Source: Pseudomonadota bacterium (GTDB lineage: Bacteria > Pseudomonadota > Gammaproteobacteria > Burkholderiales > Gallionellaceae). Taken from it: 36,203 nucleotides of DNA. The notes beneath the pieces are model-generated. The model worked only from the letters and a program-made list of their open reading frames with translations, was not told the DNA's origin and searched no databases. The position numbers were made by a program, and so were the translations under genes. Below, in pieces: positions 23,315 through 33,544 of this stretch. The stretch lies in assembly GCA_021787435.1 (NCBI GenBank), contig JAJYLY010000020.1, positions 1-36,203 of the forward strand, written 5' to 3'. Numbering within the stretch: position 1 is the stretch's first letter; every line of letters begins with the position of its first letter.

Positions 23315-24174
23315 CACCCCACCACTCTGCTCTCGAAACGCAATTGGAGATATCGCTGAACAAAATCGGTATTCCTCCACGCCCTGCCATACTAGAGACC
23401 ATCAGCGCAGAAATGAAGAAAGATGAACCTGATATTAACCATCTCTCCAGCATCATTTCTGCCGATGTAGCCTTGGCAGCCAGCCTGATCAACATCACGA
23501 ACTCGCCCTACTTCGGCTTTCGCGGGCGCGTACATACGGCGCGCGAAGCATTGATGATATTGGGCCTCAATGTCGCAAGCAAAGCGATCGCAGGCCTTGT
23601 CATGCGCCGCGCCTTCCCCAGTTCTCCGCACCTCGAGCGCTTCTGGGATGCTTCCTCTCGCATCGCAAAGCTTTCCGGCTGGCTCGCGCAGCGAATCAGG
23701 AACAGTACGCTGCGGGCCGATGACGCATATACCTTCGGGCTATTTCGCGACTGCGGTATCCCCATACTGATCTCCAGATTCCCAAGCTATCCTAGCATCC
23801 TGAACGAAGCCAACCACGATGCAGTCCACAGCTTTACGGACGTAGAAGACTTGTCGCTTCCCACCAATCATGCAGTCATAGGCTATGTGCTTGCTCAAAG
23901 CTGGTGGCTCTCCGAGGAAACCATCTTCGCCATCCGCCGCCACCACGATGTTGACACACTCAAAAGCTCATCCATCCCCCCTTCGCTGAACAGCCGCCAC
24001 ATGATTGCAGTCGCACAGCTGGCCGAGTATCTGTTGCAGCAACACTCTGGACTGAGTCAGACTCAGGAATGGGTCAAACTGGGGTCTGCCTGCCTGCAAC
24101 TGCTCAATCTAAATGAAGCTGGTCTGGAAAGAGTCATGACCGAAGTAGCCCCTGTCATTGCGGCCGAGAATTGA
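23311..24174 (+). CDS. HDOD-domain protein
   Basis: The 287-residue protein is a single HDOD domain: IPPRPAILETISAEM, IISADVALAASLINITNSPY, REALMILGLNVASKAIAGLV, AYTFGLFRDCGIPILISRF and LPTNHAVIGYVLAQSWWLSE. HDOD lacks the metal-binding His/Asp set of true HD phosphohydrolases and acts as a signalling scaffold, often beside GGDEF/EAL proteins and linked to motility and pili. ATG 23311 overlaps the previous stop (ATGA) and has GGAA upstream; ATGs at 23293 and 23299 lie inside the previous gene. It forms a coupled pair with the GGDEF-EAL gene. Confidence 0.93.
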   Translation: MTPHHSALETQLEISLNKIGIPPRPAILETISAEMKKDEPDINHLSSIISADVALAASLINITNSPYFGFRGRVHTAREALMILGLNVASKAIAGLVMRRAFPSSPHLERFWDASSRIAKLSGWLAQRIRNSTLRADDAYTFGLFRDCGIPILISRFPSYPSILNEANHDAVHSFTDVEDLSLPTNHAVIGYVLAQSWWLSEETIFAIRRHHDVDTLKSSSIPPSLNSRHMIAVAQLAEYLLQQHSGLSQTQEWVKLGSACLQLLNLNEAGLERVMTEVAPVIAAEN

Positions 24175-24224
24175 GTCTCACAGGCAACGGTTCTATCATA
24201 GTCGCCTAGCAAAGACGGACATTT

Positions 24225-24249
24225 TGTTATACGGTTTTTTACTATAACA
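24225..24249. promoter_or_regulatory. Inverted repeat TGTTATA / TATAACA
   Basis: TGTTATA (24225-24231) and TATAACA (24243-24249) are perfect 7-bp arms around CGGTTTTTTAC, 51 bases after the HDOD stop. The TATAAC could be a -10 box, with no good -35 at 17 bases, or the repeat could be an operator. The T-run in the loop argues against a classic terminator. Confidence 0.35.
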
Positions 24250-24325
24250 TTGCGCCCGGATTCTTATAGCAGCCTGATTCAGAAAAGTGAGGCATGGATG
24301 GCGCCTCCAAGAGCTGTCGGGGGTC

Positions 24326-24357
24326 TGACAGATGTTTACAGGGGGTGTACTATGTCA
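24326..24357 (+). promoter_or_regulatory. Leader motif, copy 2, overlapping a ribosome site
   Basis: ACAGATGTTTACAGGGGG (24328-24345) repeats the motif at 5966-5985 with one T missing. TGACA (24326-24330) and TGTCA (24353-24357) can pair, and inside them TACA and TGTA flank GGGGG. The AGGGGGTG run is well placed as ribosome site for ATG 24352, so a hairpin or a CsrA-type protein here could control translation. The structure is seen; the control is inferred. Confidence 0.45.
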
Positions 24358-24441
24358 AGTTTCAAAGCAGCACTTTATACAGATTTCCCAAGAAACCTGC
24401 CGCCTATTTTTGCAGCGGAACCATCTGCAAGCAATCAATGA
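24352..24441 (+). CDS. Possible 29-residue leader peptide upstream of the FimV-like gene
   Basis: ATG 24352 has AGGGGG five to ten bases upstream and opens a frame MSSFKAALYTDFPRNLPPIF ending at TGA 24439-24441. That stop overlaps the likely start of the FimV-like gene (ATGA 24438-24441), which has no ribosome site of its own. The arrangement is typical of translational coupling. No family is recognised, and the frame is open upstream to 24250, so it could be chance. Confidence 0.4.
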   Translation: MSSFKAALYTDFPRNLPPIFAAEPSASNQ

Positions 24442-25877
24442 AACCTTTGATGGAAGATGACCTGATACACACTGCATGTGCATTGTCCATCTTCACGTTG
24501 TTTTCGATGAATGCATCCGCGCAGGATTCTGCGCCTGGCAACCCAGCCGAATCCAATGAATACAAGCGCCTCGGGCAGATGACCATGTCTCTTTCCATAC
24601 CGCTTTCTCCGCCTGAGAAAGCGGCGCCAAAAGATGACAAAACCCCGCAAATGCTGAGCGCAAAGGAACTGGAAATCGAAGAGTTGAATGCACAGATCAG
24701 TCAGATGCAGGCGCTGATCAAGAATCTGCAAACCAGTCTGAAGCAAGCCCCCGACTCCAACAGTGCGGTGCCTGCTGCAGTTGAAGCTTCAGCAGTACCC
24801 GCAAATGTTTCCACAGTGCCGGCAACGGCTTTCGCAGTGCCGTCAATACCCACGGTATCGCTCGGAAAGGAGTTGCAAAGCAAAATTTGGATATTGCTGC
24901 TGGCCGTAGCGATCATCCTCTGGCTTCTCAAAAACAAGGCTGTTAAAAACCGCGGGATTTTCGAAGATGTCGACGAAGAAGCGCGGTCGCATGCGGGCGC
25001 AAATTCGATCAAAACACCGGCCTATGTTGAAAATCAAAACGTTGCCGCAGATTCGACCAGCAAGGGCATTACCAGCGATTTGTCTGCCTCGCTGCTTCAC
25101 AGGAAACATGTCATCAAGCCTGCCGAGGTTGACTCCATGATAGAGGAAGCTGAACTGTATGCGATTCATGGCCACTTGAACAATGCAATGGAGATATTGA
25201 ACAACATCATCCTGCAATATCCCGAGAGGATCGAAGTCTGGTTGTTGCTGCTCTCCATCTTCCGCGGCAATGCCCCTCAGTTCGAGGTCATCGCCCGCAA
25301 ATTTCTGCAAACCGTAGGACGCAACGAGACCTGGCGTGAAGTGCAAGAGGCCGGCCGCAGCATAGACCCTGAAAACCCGCTGTATTTTGATCCGGACACA
25401 CCTCACATCAAACCAAACAGGCGGCGACTGCTGGGAAATATACTGGTGGACATGCAGGCGCTATCCGGAAATGATCTTGAGAACAGCCTGCGCGATTTTG
25501 ATCACTTGCGCGATGGCAGTCTGGGCAGATATCTGGTTGAAAGCGGACTGATCAATCAGCGCCAACTCGATGAAGCATTGCAAATACAGTACAAGGAATC
25601 GCCAAATCCTCAGCCTGCCGCCAGCAGACTGCTTGCCAATCTGGGCAGGCCCCGCTCAATAAGCGATGTATTGGTTAGAATGGGCGCAGTAACCGAACCT
25701 GAGCTCGAACATGTGCTTGCCGATTTCGATCCGAAGCGACACGGTCATTGCGGCAATTACCTCGTGTCATGCGGTCTCATCACGCAAAAACAGCTTTATT
25801 CTGCATTGCTGCAACAGTTAAGCGGGGTCATGGATGATGCTGAAACAGGACAGAACCATGTGGCCCGGCGTGCCTAA
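24438..25877 (+). CDS. FimV-like membrane protein with C-terminal MshEN-like repeats
   Basis: From ATG 24438 the product has 479 residues: a hydrophobic leader (9-28; ends MNASAQ), a coiled coil (about 75-103), an Ala/Pro/Val-rich linker, one membrane helix (about 150-165), a cytosolic TPR-like part similar to FimV C-termini (about 228-275; EEAELYAIHGHLNNAMEILN), and four repeats like RLGxxLVxxGLIxxxQLxxAL (328-384 and 405-460; e.g. LGRYLVESGLINQRQLDEAL). Such repeats form MshEN domains, which in some ATPases bind c-di-GMP. FimV proteins scaffold type IV pili and polar signalling. The gene follows GGDEF-EAL and HDOD genes on the same strand. The start is uncertain: ATG 24294 in the same frame would add 48 residues without a signal. 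Confidence 0.75.
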   Translation: MKPLMEDDLIHTACALSIFTLFSMNASAQDSAPGNPAESNEYKRLGQMTMSLSIPLSPPEKAAPKDDKTPQMLSAKELEIEELNAQISQMQALIKNLQTSLKQAPDSNSAVPAAVEASAVPANVSTVPATAFAVPSIPTVSLGKELQSKIWILLLAVAIILWLLKNKAVKNRGIFEDVDEEARSHAGANSIKTPAYVENQNVAADSTSKGITSDLSASLLHRKHVIKPAEVDSMIEEAELYAIHGHLNNAMEILNNIILQYPERIEVWLLLLSIFRGNAPQFEVIARKFLQTVGRNETWREVQEAGRSIDPENPLYFDPDTPHIKPNRRRLLGNILVDMQALSGNDLENSLRDFDHLRDGSLGRYLVESGLINQRQLDEALQIQYKESPNPQPAASRLLANLGRPRSISDVLVRMGAVTEPELEHVLADFDPKRHGHCGNYLVSCGLITQKQLYSALLQQLSGVMDDAETGQNHVARRA

Positions 25878-25895
25878 GCACATGCGGAGGAAAAA

Positions 25896-26109
25896 TTGAA
25901 CAAAATTGATACGGCAGCTCTGTTTTCACGTTATCCTCATCTTTCAGAAAAGATTACGATGGCATGAGAAACTCAGGAATGTCGGGATATGCTGGTGGTC
26001 ATTGGTGAGCGACTCTCGGAAAAACTCCTGCACGGGATTTTCACATGAGGATGCGAAAACGATATTCTTGCTGCTTAACAGACATGGCGCATGTTTATCC
26101 CAATTTTAA
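25896..26109 (+). pseudogene. Small conserved protein, broken by a stop and a frameshift
   Basis: GGAGG at 25886-25890 precedes TTG 25896, which opens NKIDTAALFSRYPHLSEKIT and MA before TGA 25965-25967. The same frame continues ETQECRDMLVVIGERLSEKL; then a neighbouring frame carries GFSHEDAKTIFLLLNRHGA to TAA 26107-26109. Joined, these resemble a short soluble protein of about 70 residues that I recall from related bacteria (RYPHL...WGTRECRxxx...GFPxE...LLLxxxH). The TGA sits where a Trp would be expected. Either it is dead, or the stop is a sequencing error; the family match is from memory. Bases 26110-26316 show nothing but the uvrB upstream region. Confidence 0.45.
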
Positions 26110-26316
26110 TAAAGCGCCTAAGATCGTGGCATCTGTCGGATCAGCCGCGCACAGGACCATTGCCAAACGCAGCCAAAGCAATGGGCTTCTTCGCTATATC
26201 TACCCGTTTTTTTGCACTGATCGTGTTTGCTGTAATATTCAAAACAGATAAACTGTTTTTCTGATCCCGTTTACATTCCTGACGGCAAACCAGGAAATTG
26301 CCTGACCATACCCACC

Positions 26317-28341
<2,025 letters not shown>

Positions 28342-28343
28342 CC

Positions 28344-29213
28344 TCAAGGCTTCACTGGCTTTACCACAACCGAACAGGTCATACCGGCAACCAGCGTGAC
28401 ATCATCAGGCACCTTGTCTAGCCTGATGCGTACCGGCACGCGCTGCGCAAGCCGAACCCAGTTGAAGCTCGGGTTAACGTTGGCCAGCAAACGGGTGTCT
28501 GTCGGATTGTCCCGGTCGGTGATGCCGTGCGCGATACTTTCCACCTTGCCTTTCAACAACCGGTTGCTGCTCAACAGACGGATTTCTGCCGGATCTCCCA
28601 CGTGCATCATCGCCAGTTTTTGCTCCTCGAAATAACCGTATATCCAGAATGAATGCTGATCAATCAGCGCAAGCTTTGCAGCACCCTTCTGTGCAAAGTC
28701 GCCCGGACGCACCAGCAGGTTGGTCACCCACCCATCCGCTGGTGCGCGAATCACGGTGCGCTCAAGATCAAGCTTTGCCTGCTCAAATTCTGCTTGTGCG
28801 ATGTCATACTCCGCCTTTGCGCTGGCGGCCATAAGTTTTGCATCCTCGCGGTTTTCGCGGGAAACCACCTGATCGTCTGCGGCGGCGCGGCGCGCTGCCT
28901 GATCCTGCTTTATTTGCAGCATCAGTTTGCGCTGGGCAAGTTGCCCACGCGCCTGTTCCAATGCATGGCGATAATGATCATCGTCGATGCGAAACAACAG
29001 ATCGCCGCGATGCACAAGCTGATTGTCCTGCACCGCGACTTGGGTCACGATGCCAGCAACGTCAGGTGCGATGTTTACGACATCCGCCCGCACGCGACCA
29101 TCTCGGGTCCATGGCGTATCCTGATAATGCGTCCACAGCAGATACCCGAGAAAAAAGGCCAGTGTAACCAGCACCAGGGTGATGAAAATGCGCAGTTTGG
29201 ATCGTTCTTTCAT
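28344..29213 (-). CDS. HlyD/EmrA-type membrane fusion protein (AaeA-like)
   Basis: The 289-residue protein has an N-terminal membrane helix (about 8-27; IFITLVLVTLAFFLGYLLW), a lipoyl/barrel-sandwich half (TRDGRVRADVVNIAPDVAGI and TVIRAPADGWVTNLLVRPGD), a helical hairpin (about 75-145) and a beta-barrel (HSFWIYGYFEEQKLAMMHVG). It matches periplasmic adaptors that work with FUSC/AaeB-type transporters; in Escherichia coli AaeAB exports p-hydroxybenzoate and similar aromatic acids. The start at 29213 puts the charged n-region right before the membrane helix; the upstream 47 codons overlap the DUF1656 gene region. It is the last gene of the marR operon. Confidence 0.92.
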   Translation of the reverse strand: MKERSKLRIFITLVLVTLAFFLGYLLWTHYQDTPWTRDGRVRADVVNIAPDVAGIVTQVAVQDNQLVHRGDLLFRIDDDHYRHALEQARGQLAQRKLMLQIKQDQAARRAAADDQVVSRENREDAKLMAASAKAEYDIAQAEFEQAKLDLERTVIRAPADGWVTNLLVRPGDFAQKGAAKLALIDQHSFWIYGYFEEQKLAMMHVGDPAEIRLLSSNRLLKGKVESIAHGITDRDNPTDTRLLANVNPSFNWVRLAQRVPVRIRLDKVPDDVTLVAGMTCSVVVKPVKP

Positions 29214-29227
29214 GTCAGAAACCTTTT

Positions 29228-29425
29228 TCAGTAAATCATCAACCCGAATATTGAGAACAGGCAGACAAACACGGCCAAGCGAAACAGCGCCGGATACCAG
29301 AGATGCCGATAGATGCCGTAACGGACAAACAGCCAGTCCAGTAGCAGCACACATATCCCAGCTGCAACAAAGGCGAACAGCAGCGGTGGCACCAGTGCGT
29401 CAAGCAATGCGATTTCACGCGGCAT
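29228..29425 (-). CDS. DUF1656 (AaeX-like) small membrane protein
   Basis: The 65-residue protein begins MPREIALLDALVPPLLFAFV and has two hydrophobic helices (about 10-30 and 45-64) around WLFVRYGIYRHLWYPALFRL, the hallmark of DUF1656/AaeX. These proteins sit beside AaeA/AaeB efflux genes and are probably accessory membrane subunits, function unproven. The ATG has AGGA five bases upstream and lies inside the end of the FUSC gene (11-base overlap), so it is translationally coupled. Confidence 0.9.
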   Translation of the reverse strand: MPREIALLDALVPPLLFAFVAAGICVLLLDWLFVRYGIYRHLWYPALFRLAVFVCLFSIFGLMIY

Positions 29426-31529
29426 ACATCCTGCCTTTCCTGTTCGTTGGCGCTGCCAGCACGGAATTTTCATCCAGCAGCAAGCCCCGCATGTAGTGCA
29501 ACGTGGTCAGCAACCGCCTTGCCAGCACAGCATCGGATATTTCCGCCATCGCTTGATCTATACTTGCAATCGCTTGCCTGCGGTGCTGCGCGGAGGGCGC
29601 TTCATAAAGCGTTGCAACAGCGTTCAGGCTGTCCATCAAAACAGGGCTGCCCTGTCCGGTCTCCGCCATCTGCTCGCGCAGTGCAATCACCGCATGCCCC
29701 ATTTCCAGCACGGACAACAGCCAGTCTATGACCTCCTTGTCCTGCGCATTAGCCATGCGCTGGGCGCTGCCGGAACGCTGCACCAAGTCGCGTGCACGCT
29801 TTTCCAGCCTGACACGACGCAGCCCCATGGCATCCCGGCAGGCTGAAATCACCAACTCACGCAACGACCTTGCCGTGCGCCTGCGCGACCAGTTGCTGTT
29901 GCTAAGATCGATCAGACTATACATGGCGCCTGACACGAGGATGGCGATAAAATCCGCAACGGTATCGTTCAGGAAAGAGACAGGGTTGGCGCTATAGCCG
30001 CTGTTCAATCCGACATGCGAAAAGAAAATGGCAAAAGTGCCGGCACCCACGATGGCAATCGAGGGTCTTGTCGTCATCCACGCAGCAAATGCTATCGCCG
30101 GTGTCACCGCCAGCGCCAGCATCTCGACGCCCTGTGCATCGACCAGTAGATAAAAATCGCAAATATAGGTCAACATGCTCGCGATGGCCGCACCGATGAG
30201 GAATTGTTTGATGGTTCGAGTAGGTGAAGGCGTAGCTGCAAACAGGGTGCTGGTCACGGTTCCGATGGTGATCGCCTCGATGCCGGAAGTCCATCCAGTC
30301 AAAATCCATACCCCGGCCAGCAGCACAAAAACCAGTGCTCCACGCAGCCCTGCCAGAAATACGATCAGCGGGTCAAAATGCATTTCCAAGGGAAGCGGCA
30401 CTTCCGATTTGGCAAGTTGCGAACCGCGCCCGGAATCCAATGCAGCATAAGTGCTGGCATATGCCAACAATTCATCTGAAAAGCGCTGTATCAATTCCGC
30501 ACCGGTATGAAAATCAAGACGTTTGCCAGCATCAAGGCCAGGCGGCAGACTGACGCGCTGCTGAAATTCTTCGCGGAATGCCTTGAGTCTCTGGATAATT
30601 TGTTCAGCCTCGCGCTCATTGCGCGCACTGCGTCCATCGATTGAAAATACCTCGCCCAATGGACGGTAAAGCGCAAGCAAGGCTGCGCCGACTTGATCGC
30701 TTTGCTGATCAAGCAATCTCTCCAGCGCATGGAAACTGGTCGACACTTCCATGAACTCGGCATTGAGCAGGCTGAGCTTGAGCCTGTGAGTGCGCGACTC
30801 ATCGCTCTCCAGCACGGTGGAAGCGCGGAATGACTCCAAGCTGAAAATGTCGCCCACGAAGCGCAACAGCGCCGGCTGCGAAACGCCAACTGCAGCAGAG
30901 TCGGTTGAGAACGAGCGCAAAAGATCAGAAAAGTCCGCAAAACGTCTGCGCACCGATGCGATCATCACATCCCACATGCGCTGCGGAAAGATCAGCTCGC
31001 TGACCAGCGCGGCTGAAAACAGGCCGGTCAAAATTTCAGAAATGCGCGTCACGCCGATATTGAAGGTCAGTTCAGGATTCAGCACCGACGGCAATCCGAC
31101 GATACAAAGCGTATACCCTGCAAGGACAAATCCATAGGACTGATGATTTCGAAACAGCATGGAGCCGGCGGTGCAAAAGCCTATCCATAACGCCATGCAT
31201 GTCAGAAAGAAAAAGCGATCCTGCACGAATATGCCCATCAGCAGGAACGAGACTCCGGTACCGACAACCGTGCCCAGGAAGCGATAAAGACTCTTGGTAA
31301 AAACCATCCCTGCCAAGGATTGCATGACGATGGCGGTGGTGAGCATTGCAGTGCGCGGCTGCTGCAGATCAAACCAAAGCGACAACCACATCGCCAGCAG
31401 GCAGGCTCCCAGCACCTTGAAGATATACATTGCGACAACAGCTTCTTCATTCCACCAGTCCTGCATGTCCGCGCGCAGCGTAGCCATCATGCGGCGCCTG
31501 TTTGTTTGCGAGATGAAAATCGAATTCAT
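29415..31529 (-). CDS. FUSC-family transporter (AaeB-like inner-membrane efflux protein)
   Basis: The 704-residue protein shows the duplicated FUSC layout: membrane helices in the first third (about 35-195; VLGACLLAMWLSLWFDLQQP, AMLTTAIVMQSLAGMVFTKS), a long cytosolic helical middle, a second membrane block (about 380-540; LAGLRGALVFVLLAGVWILT, AITIGTVTSTLFAATPSPT) and a cytosolic tail. FUSC proteins such as AaeB and fusaric-acid transporters export aromatic acids. The start at 31529 has AGGAAG at good spacing; it lies 11 bases after the outer-membrane factor stop. It overlaps the next gene. The substrate is not shown here. Confidence 0.92.
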   Translation of the reverse strand: MNSIFISQTNRRRMMATLRADMQDWWNEEAVVAMYIFKVLGACLLAMWLSLWFDLQQPRTAMLTTAIVMQSLAGMVFTKSLYRFLGTVVGTGVSFLLMGIFVQDRFFFLTCMALWIGFCTAGSMLFRNHQSYGFVLAGYTLCIVGLPSVLNPELTFNIGVTRISEILTGLFSAALVSELIFPQRMWDVMIASVRRRFADFSDLLRSFSTDSAAVGVSQPALLRFVGDIFSLESFRASTVLESDESRTHRLKLSLLNAEFMEVSTSFHALERLLDQQSDQVGAALLALYRPLGEVFSIDGRSARNEREAEQIIQRLKAFREEFQQRVSLPPGLDAGKRLDFHTGAELIQRFSDELLAYASTYAALDSGRGSQLAKSEVPLPLEMHFDPLIVFLAGLRGALVFVLLAGVWILTGWTSGIEAITIGTVTSTLFAATPSPTRTIKQFLIGAAIASMLTYICDFYLLVDAQGVEMLALAVTPAIAFAAWMTTRPSIAIVGAGTFAIFFSHVGLNSGYSANPVSFLNDTVADFIAILVSGAMYSLIDLSNSNWSRRRTARSLRELVISACRDAMGLRRVRLEKRARDLVQRSGSAQRMANAQDKEVIDWLLSVLEMGHAVIALREQMAETGQGSPVLMDSLNAVATLYEAPSAQHRRQAIASIDQAMAEISDAVLARRLLTTLHYMRGLLLDENSVLAAPTNRKGRMYAA

Positions 31530-31540
31530 ATGGCTTCCTG

Positions 31541-32965
31541 TCACCTGTCCGCCTGCGCGCCACCGCCCAGGGATCGCATCAGGCCGGCATAGCCGTCCAG
31601 CGCTGCCGCCTGATATCTGGCAAGTTCTGCCTGTTGCTGCAGCATCGCGATATTTGCATCGATCACCTTCGCATAAGCGCCAAGCCCTGCGACGTAGCTT
31701 GCCTGTGCCAGCGCACAGGTTTTCTGTGACAATTCAAGCGCGCTTTGTGCTTCGGTGCGCTGTTTCGCATTCGATTTCAATATGTTCAACTGATCCGAGA
31801 TTTCCTGTAATGCGCGCACCAGTTGTCCGTTGTAGTTGTCCACGGCAATATCATATGCAGCAGTCTTTGCCGACAGATTGGCGCGCCTGCGCCCCCCGTC
31901 GAATATGGGCAGCGAGATGGCTGGCCCCACCCCGCCCATTGCCGCCGATGCACTGAATAACTGCTCGAATCCCAAGGCCTGAAAACCCGCAAAGGCAAGC
32001 AGATTGACGTTGGGATAAAAAGCCGCCTTCGCGCCTTCGATGCTGTTTCTGGCAGCCTCCACCTGCCAGCGATGCGCCCGCACATCAGGGCGACGACCGA
32101 TCAGATTGGCCGGCAGCTGATCGGGCAGACCAATTGCCGCATCGAGTTTCATCTCAGGGCGAACCAGTCGCTCACCCGCACCCGGTCCCTGCCCAGAGTA
32201 TGCGGCAATCTGGCTGCGCAGCAGCGCGATGTGCATATCGATCGTTTCAATTTGCAAACGGGCTGCAGGCAAATGCGTTTCAGCTTCGCCTGCTTCCATT
32301 TCGGTACCCATGCCTGCTTTCAGGCTGCGCCTCAGGATCGCAATGCGCTTTTCAATCTCCGCCTTGTTCGCCAGCGCAATGTCGCGCAAATCGTATTCTA
32401 ATGCCATCTGTACATAGCTGCGGACAATGGCTGTCACAAGTTCAAGTTTGACCATCTGCGCTTCGGCTGCAACAGTTCGTGCTTCATCGACCGATGACCG
32501 CCACAGGCTCTCCTGCCTTCCCCACAGATCTAGATCATAGGAAAACGTGGTTTGAATCTGATTGTCCCAAGATATATTGCCAGCCCAAGGAGGCGGAATG
32601 AATTGCTGCGCGGTGTAGCGTTCGCGCATCACAGAGCCATCAACCCCGACACTGGGCTGGGTCGCGGCGTGCATGCTGTCGGCTAATGCCTCTGCCTGCG
32701 CGATGCGCGCTCTGGCAGCGCCAAGCGTAGGATTGCCTGCAATACCCTGCTCAACCAGTACGTTCAGCTGCGCGTCATGATAGGCTTCCCACCACTTTTC
32801 ATCAGGCCAAGCAATCCGGTTTGCCTGCGCAACTTCCCTGCCGGCATCAAGCTTGTCAGCGTCCTGGATTTGTGCATGCGTTTCTATTCCCGACATGCGT
32901 GCACAGCCAGCCAGAATCGCCGCACACATGAGTCCTGCCCAAAATTTGCAATTGCCTTTATCCAT
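31541..32965 (-). CDS. NodT-family outer-membrane factor lipoprotein
   Basis: The 474-residue protein has a lipobox LAGC (signal MDKGNCKFWAGLMCAAILAG) and two outer-membrane efflux (TolC-like) repeats: WWEAYHDAQLNVLVEQGIAG, NPTLGAARARIAQAEALADS, SYDLDLWGRQESLWRSSVDE, then NLIGRRPDVRAHRWQVEAAR, AKAAFYPNVNLLAFAGFQAL and SLPIFDGGRRRANL. It forms the outer-membrane channel of a tripartite pump with the HlyD-like and FUSC proteins downstream. ATG 32986, seven codons earlier, is an alternative start. The gap of 65 bases to marR contains no terminator, so they form one operon. Confidence 0.93.
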   Translation of the reverse strand: MDKGNCKFWAGLMCAAILAGCARMSGIETHAQIQDADKLDAGREVAQANRIAWPDEKWWEAYHDAQLNVLVEQGIAGNPTLGAARARIAQAEALADSMHAATQPSVGVDGSVMRERYTAQQFIPPPWAGNISWDNQIQTTFSYDLDLWGRQESLWRSSVDEARTVAAEAQMVKLELVTAIVRSYVQMALEYDLRDIALANKAEIEKRIAILRRSLKAGMGTEMEAGEAETHLPAARLQIETIDMHIALLRSQIAAYSGQGPGAGERLVRPEMKLDAAIGLPDQLPANLIGRRPDVRAHRWQVEAARNSIEGAKAAFYPNVNLLAFAGFQALGFEQLFSASAAMGGVGPAISLPIFDGGRRRANLSAKTAAYDIAVDNYNGQLVRALQEISDQLNILKSNAKQRTEAQSALELSQKTCALAQASYVAGLGAYAKVIDANIAMLQQQAELARYQAAALDGYAGLMRSLGGGAQADR

Positions 32966-33030
32966 TTTGCATCGCGCCCCATACAAACGCCATTAAACTT
33001 GTTAGCTACCTTATTAAGTGAGTAAAAAAA

Positions 33031-33534
33031 TTATTTCATCGCGCCGATGTTTGCAGCTAGATCCTTGACAGCGTCCAGCATAGCATCACGACGTTCAGGC
33101 GTCAGACAAGACATCAAAGCCTGCACCTTTTTGCAGTAATCGGGCGTGACTGCATCCATTTTCTGCTGTCCGGCCCGGGTCAACCTGATCAGGAGTTTTC
33201 TGCGATCCTGCGTATCCTGCAACCTGACCACCAGCCCTTCCCGCTCAAGCCCGTCGATGAATCCGGTCATGCTTGCCTTGGTCACGCCAGCCTTTTCCGC
33301 CAAATCAGTGGGCGTCGAGGTCAAATCCTCCTGCCTCATCAGCAGCACGAGCACCCACCACCTGCCCTGCAAAAGGTTGTGTTGTGCAAGCAAACTGTCA
33401 AGTGCAGCCGATAGATCGGAACTGGCACGCAGCAGATTCACGAAATCGGATATTGCATCGATATCCGCATCCGGATATCGCTCAAGCAACTTCGCAAGGC
33501 TTTTTGTATTGGGCAGTTCTTTAAGCAGCAACAT
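33031..33534 (-). CDS. MarR-family transcriptional regulator
   Basis: The 167-residue protein has the MarR winged helix: LDSLLAQHNLLQGRWWVLVL, the recognition helix region DLAEKAGVTKASMTGFIDGL, and the wing EREGLVVRLQDTQDRRKLLI. MarR dimers usually repress their own operon and efflux genes until an aromatic ligand binds. The start at 33534 gives normal length; the open frame extends to 33612 but crosses the promoter. From the promoter seen at 33545-33573, transcription would begin two or three bases before this ATG, so the message is nearly leaderless. It heads the operon marR-outer-membrane factor-FUSC-DUF1656-HlyD. Confidence 0.92.
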   Translation of the reverse strand: MLLLKELPNTKSLAKLLERYPDADIDAISDFVNLLRASSDLSAALDSLLAQHNLLQGRWWVLVLLMRQEDLTSTPTDLAEKAGVTKASMTGFIDGLEREGLVVRLQDTQDRRKLLIRLTRAGQQKMDAVTPDYCKKVQALMSCLTPERRDAMLDAVKDLAANIGAMK

Positions 33535-33544
33535 AGTACGGCAG

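Noticed and set aside
26110..26316. LexA (SOS) box and a 27-codon hydrophobic ORF (near 26188-26250) before uvrB
   Set aside because: No CTGT-N8-ACAG pattern was found, and the short ORF has no ribosome site and no recognisable family.
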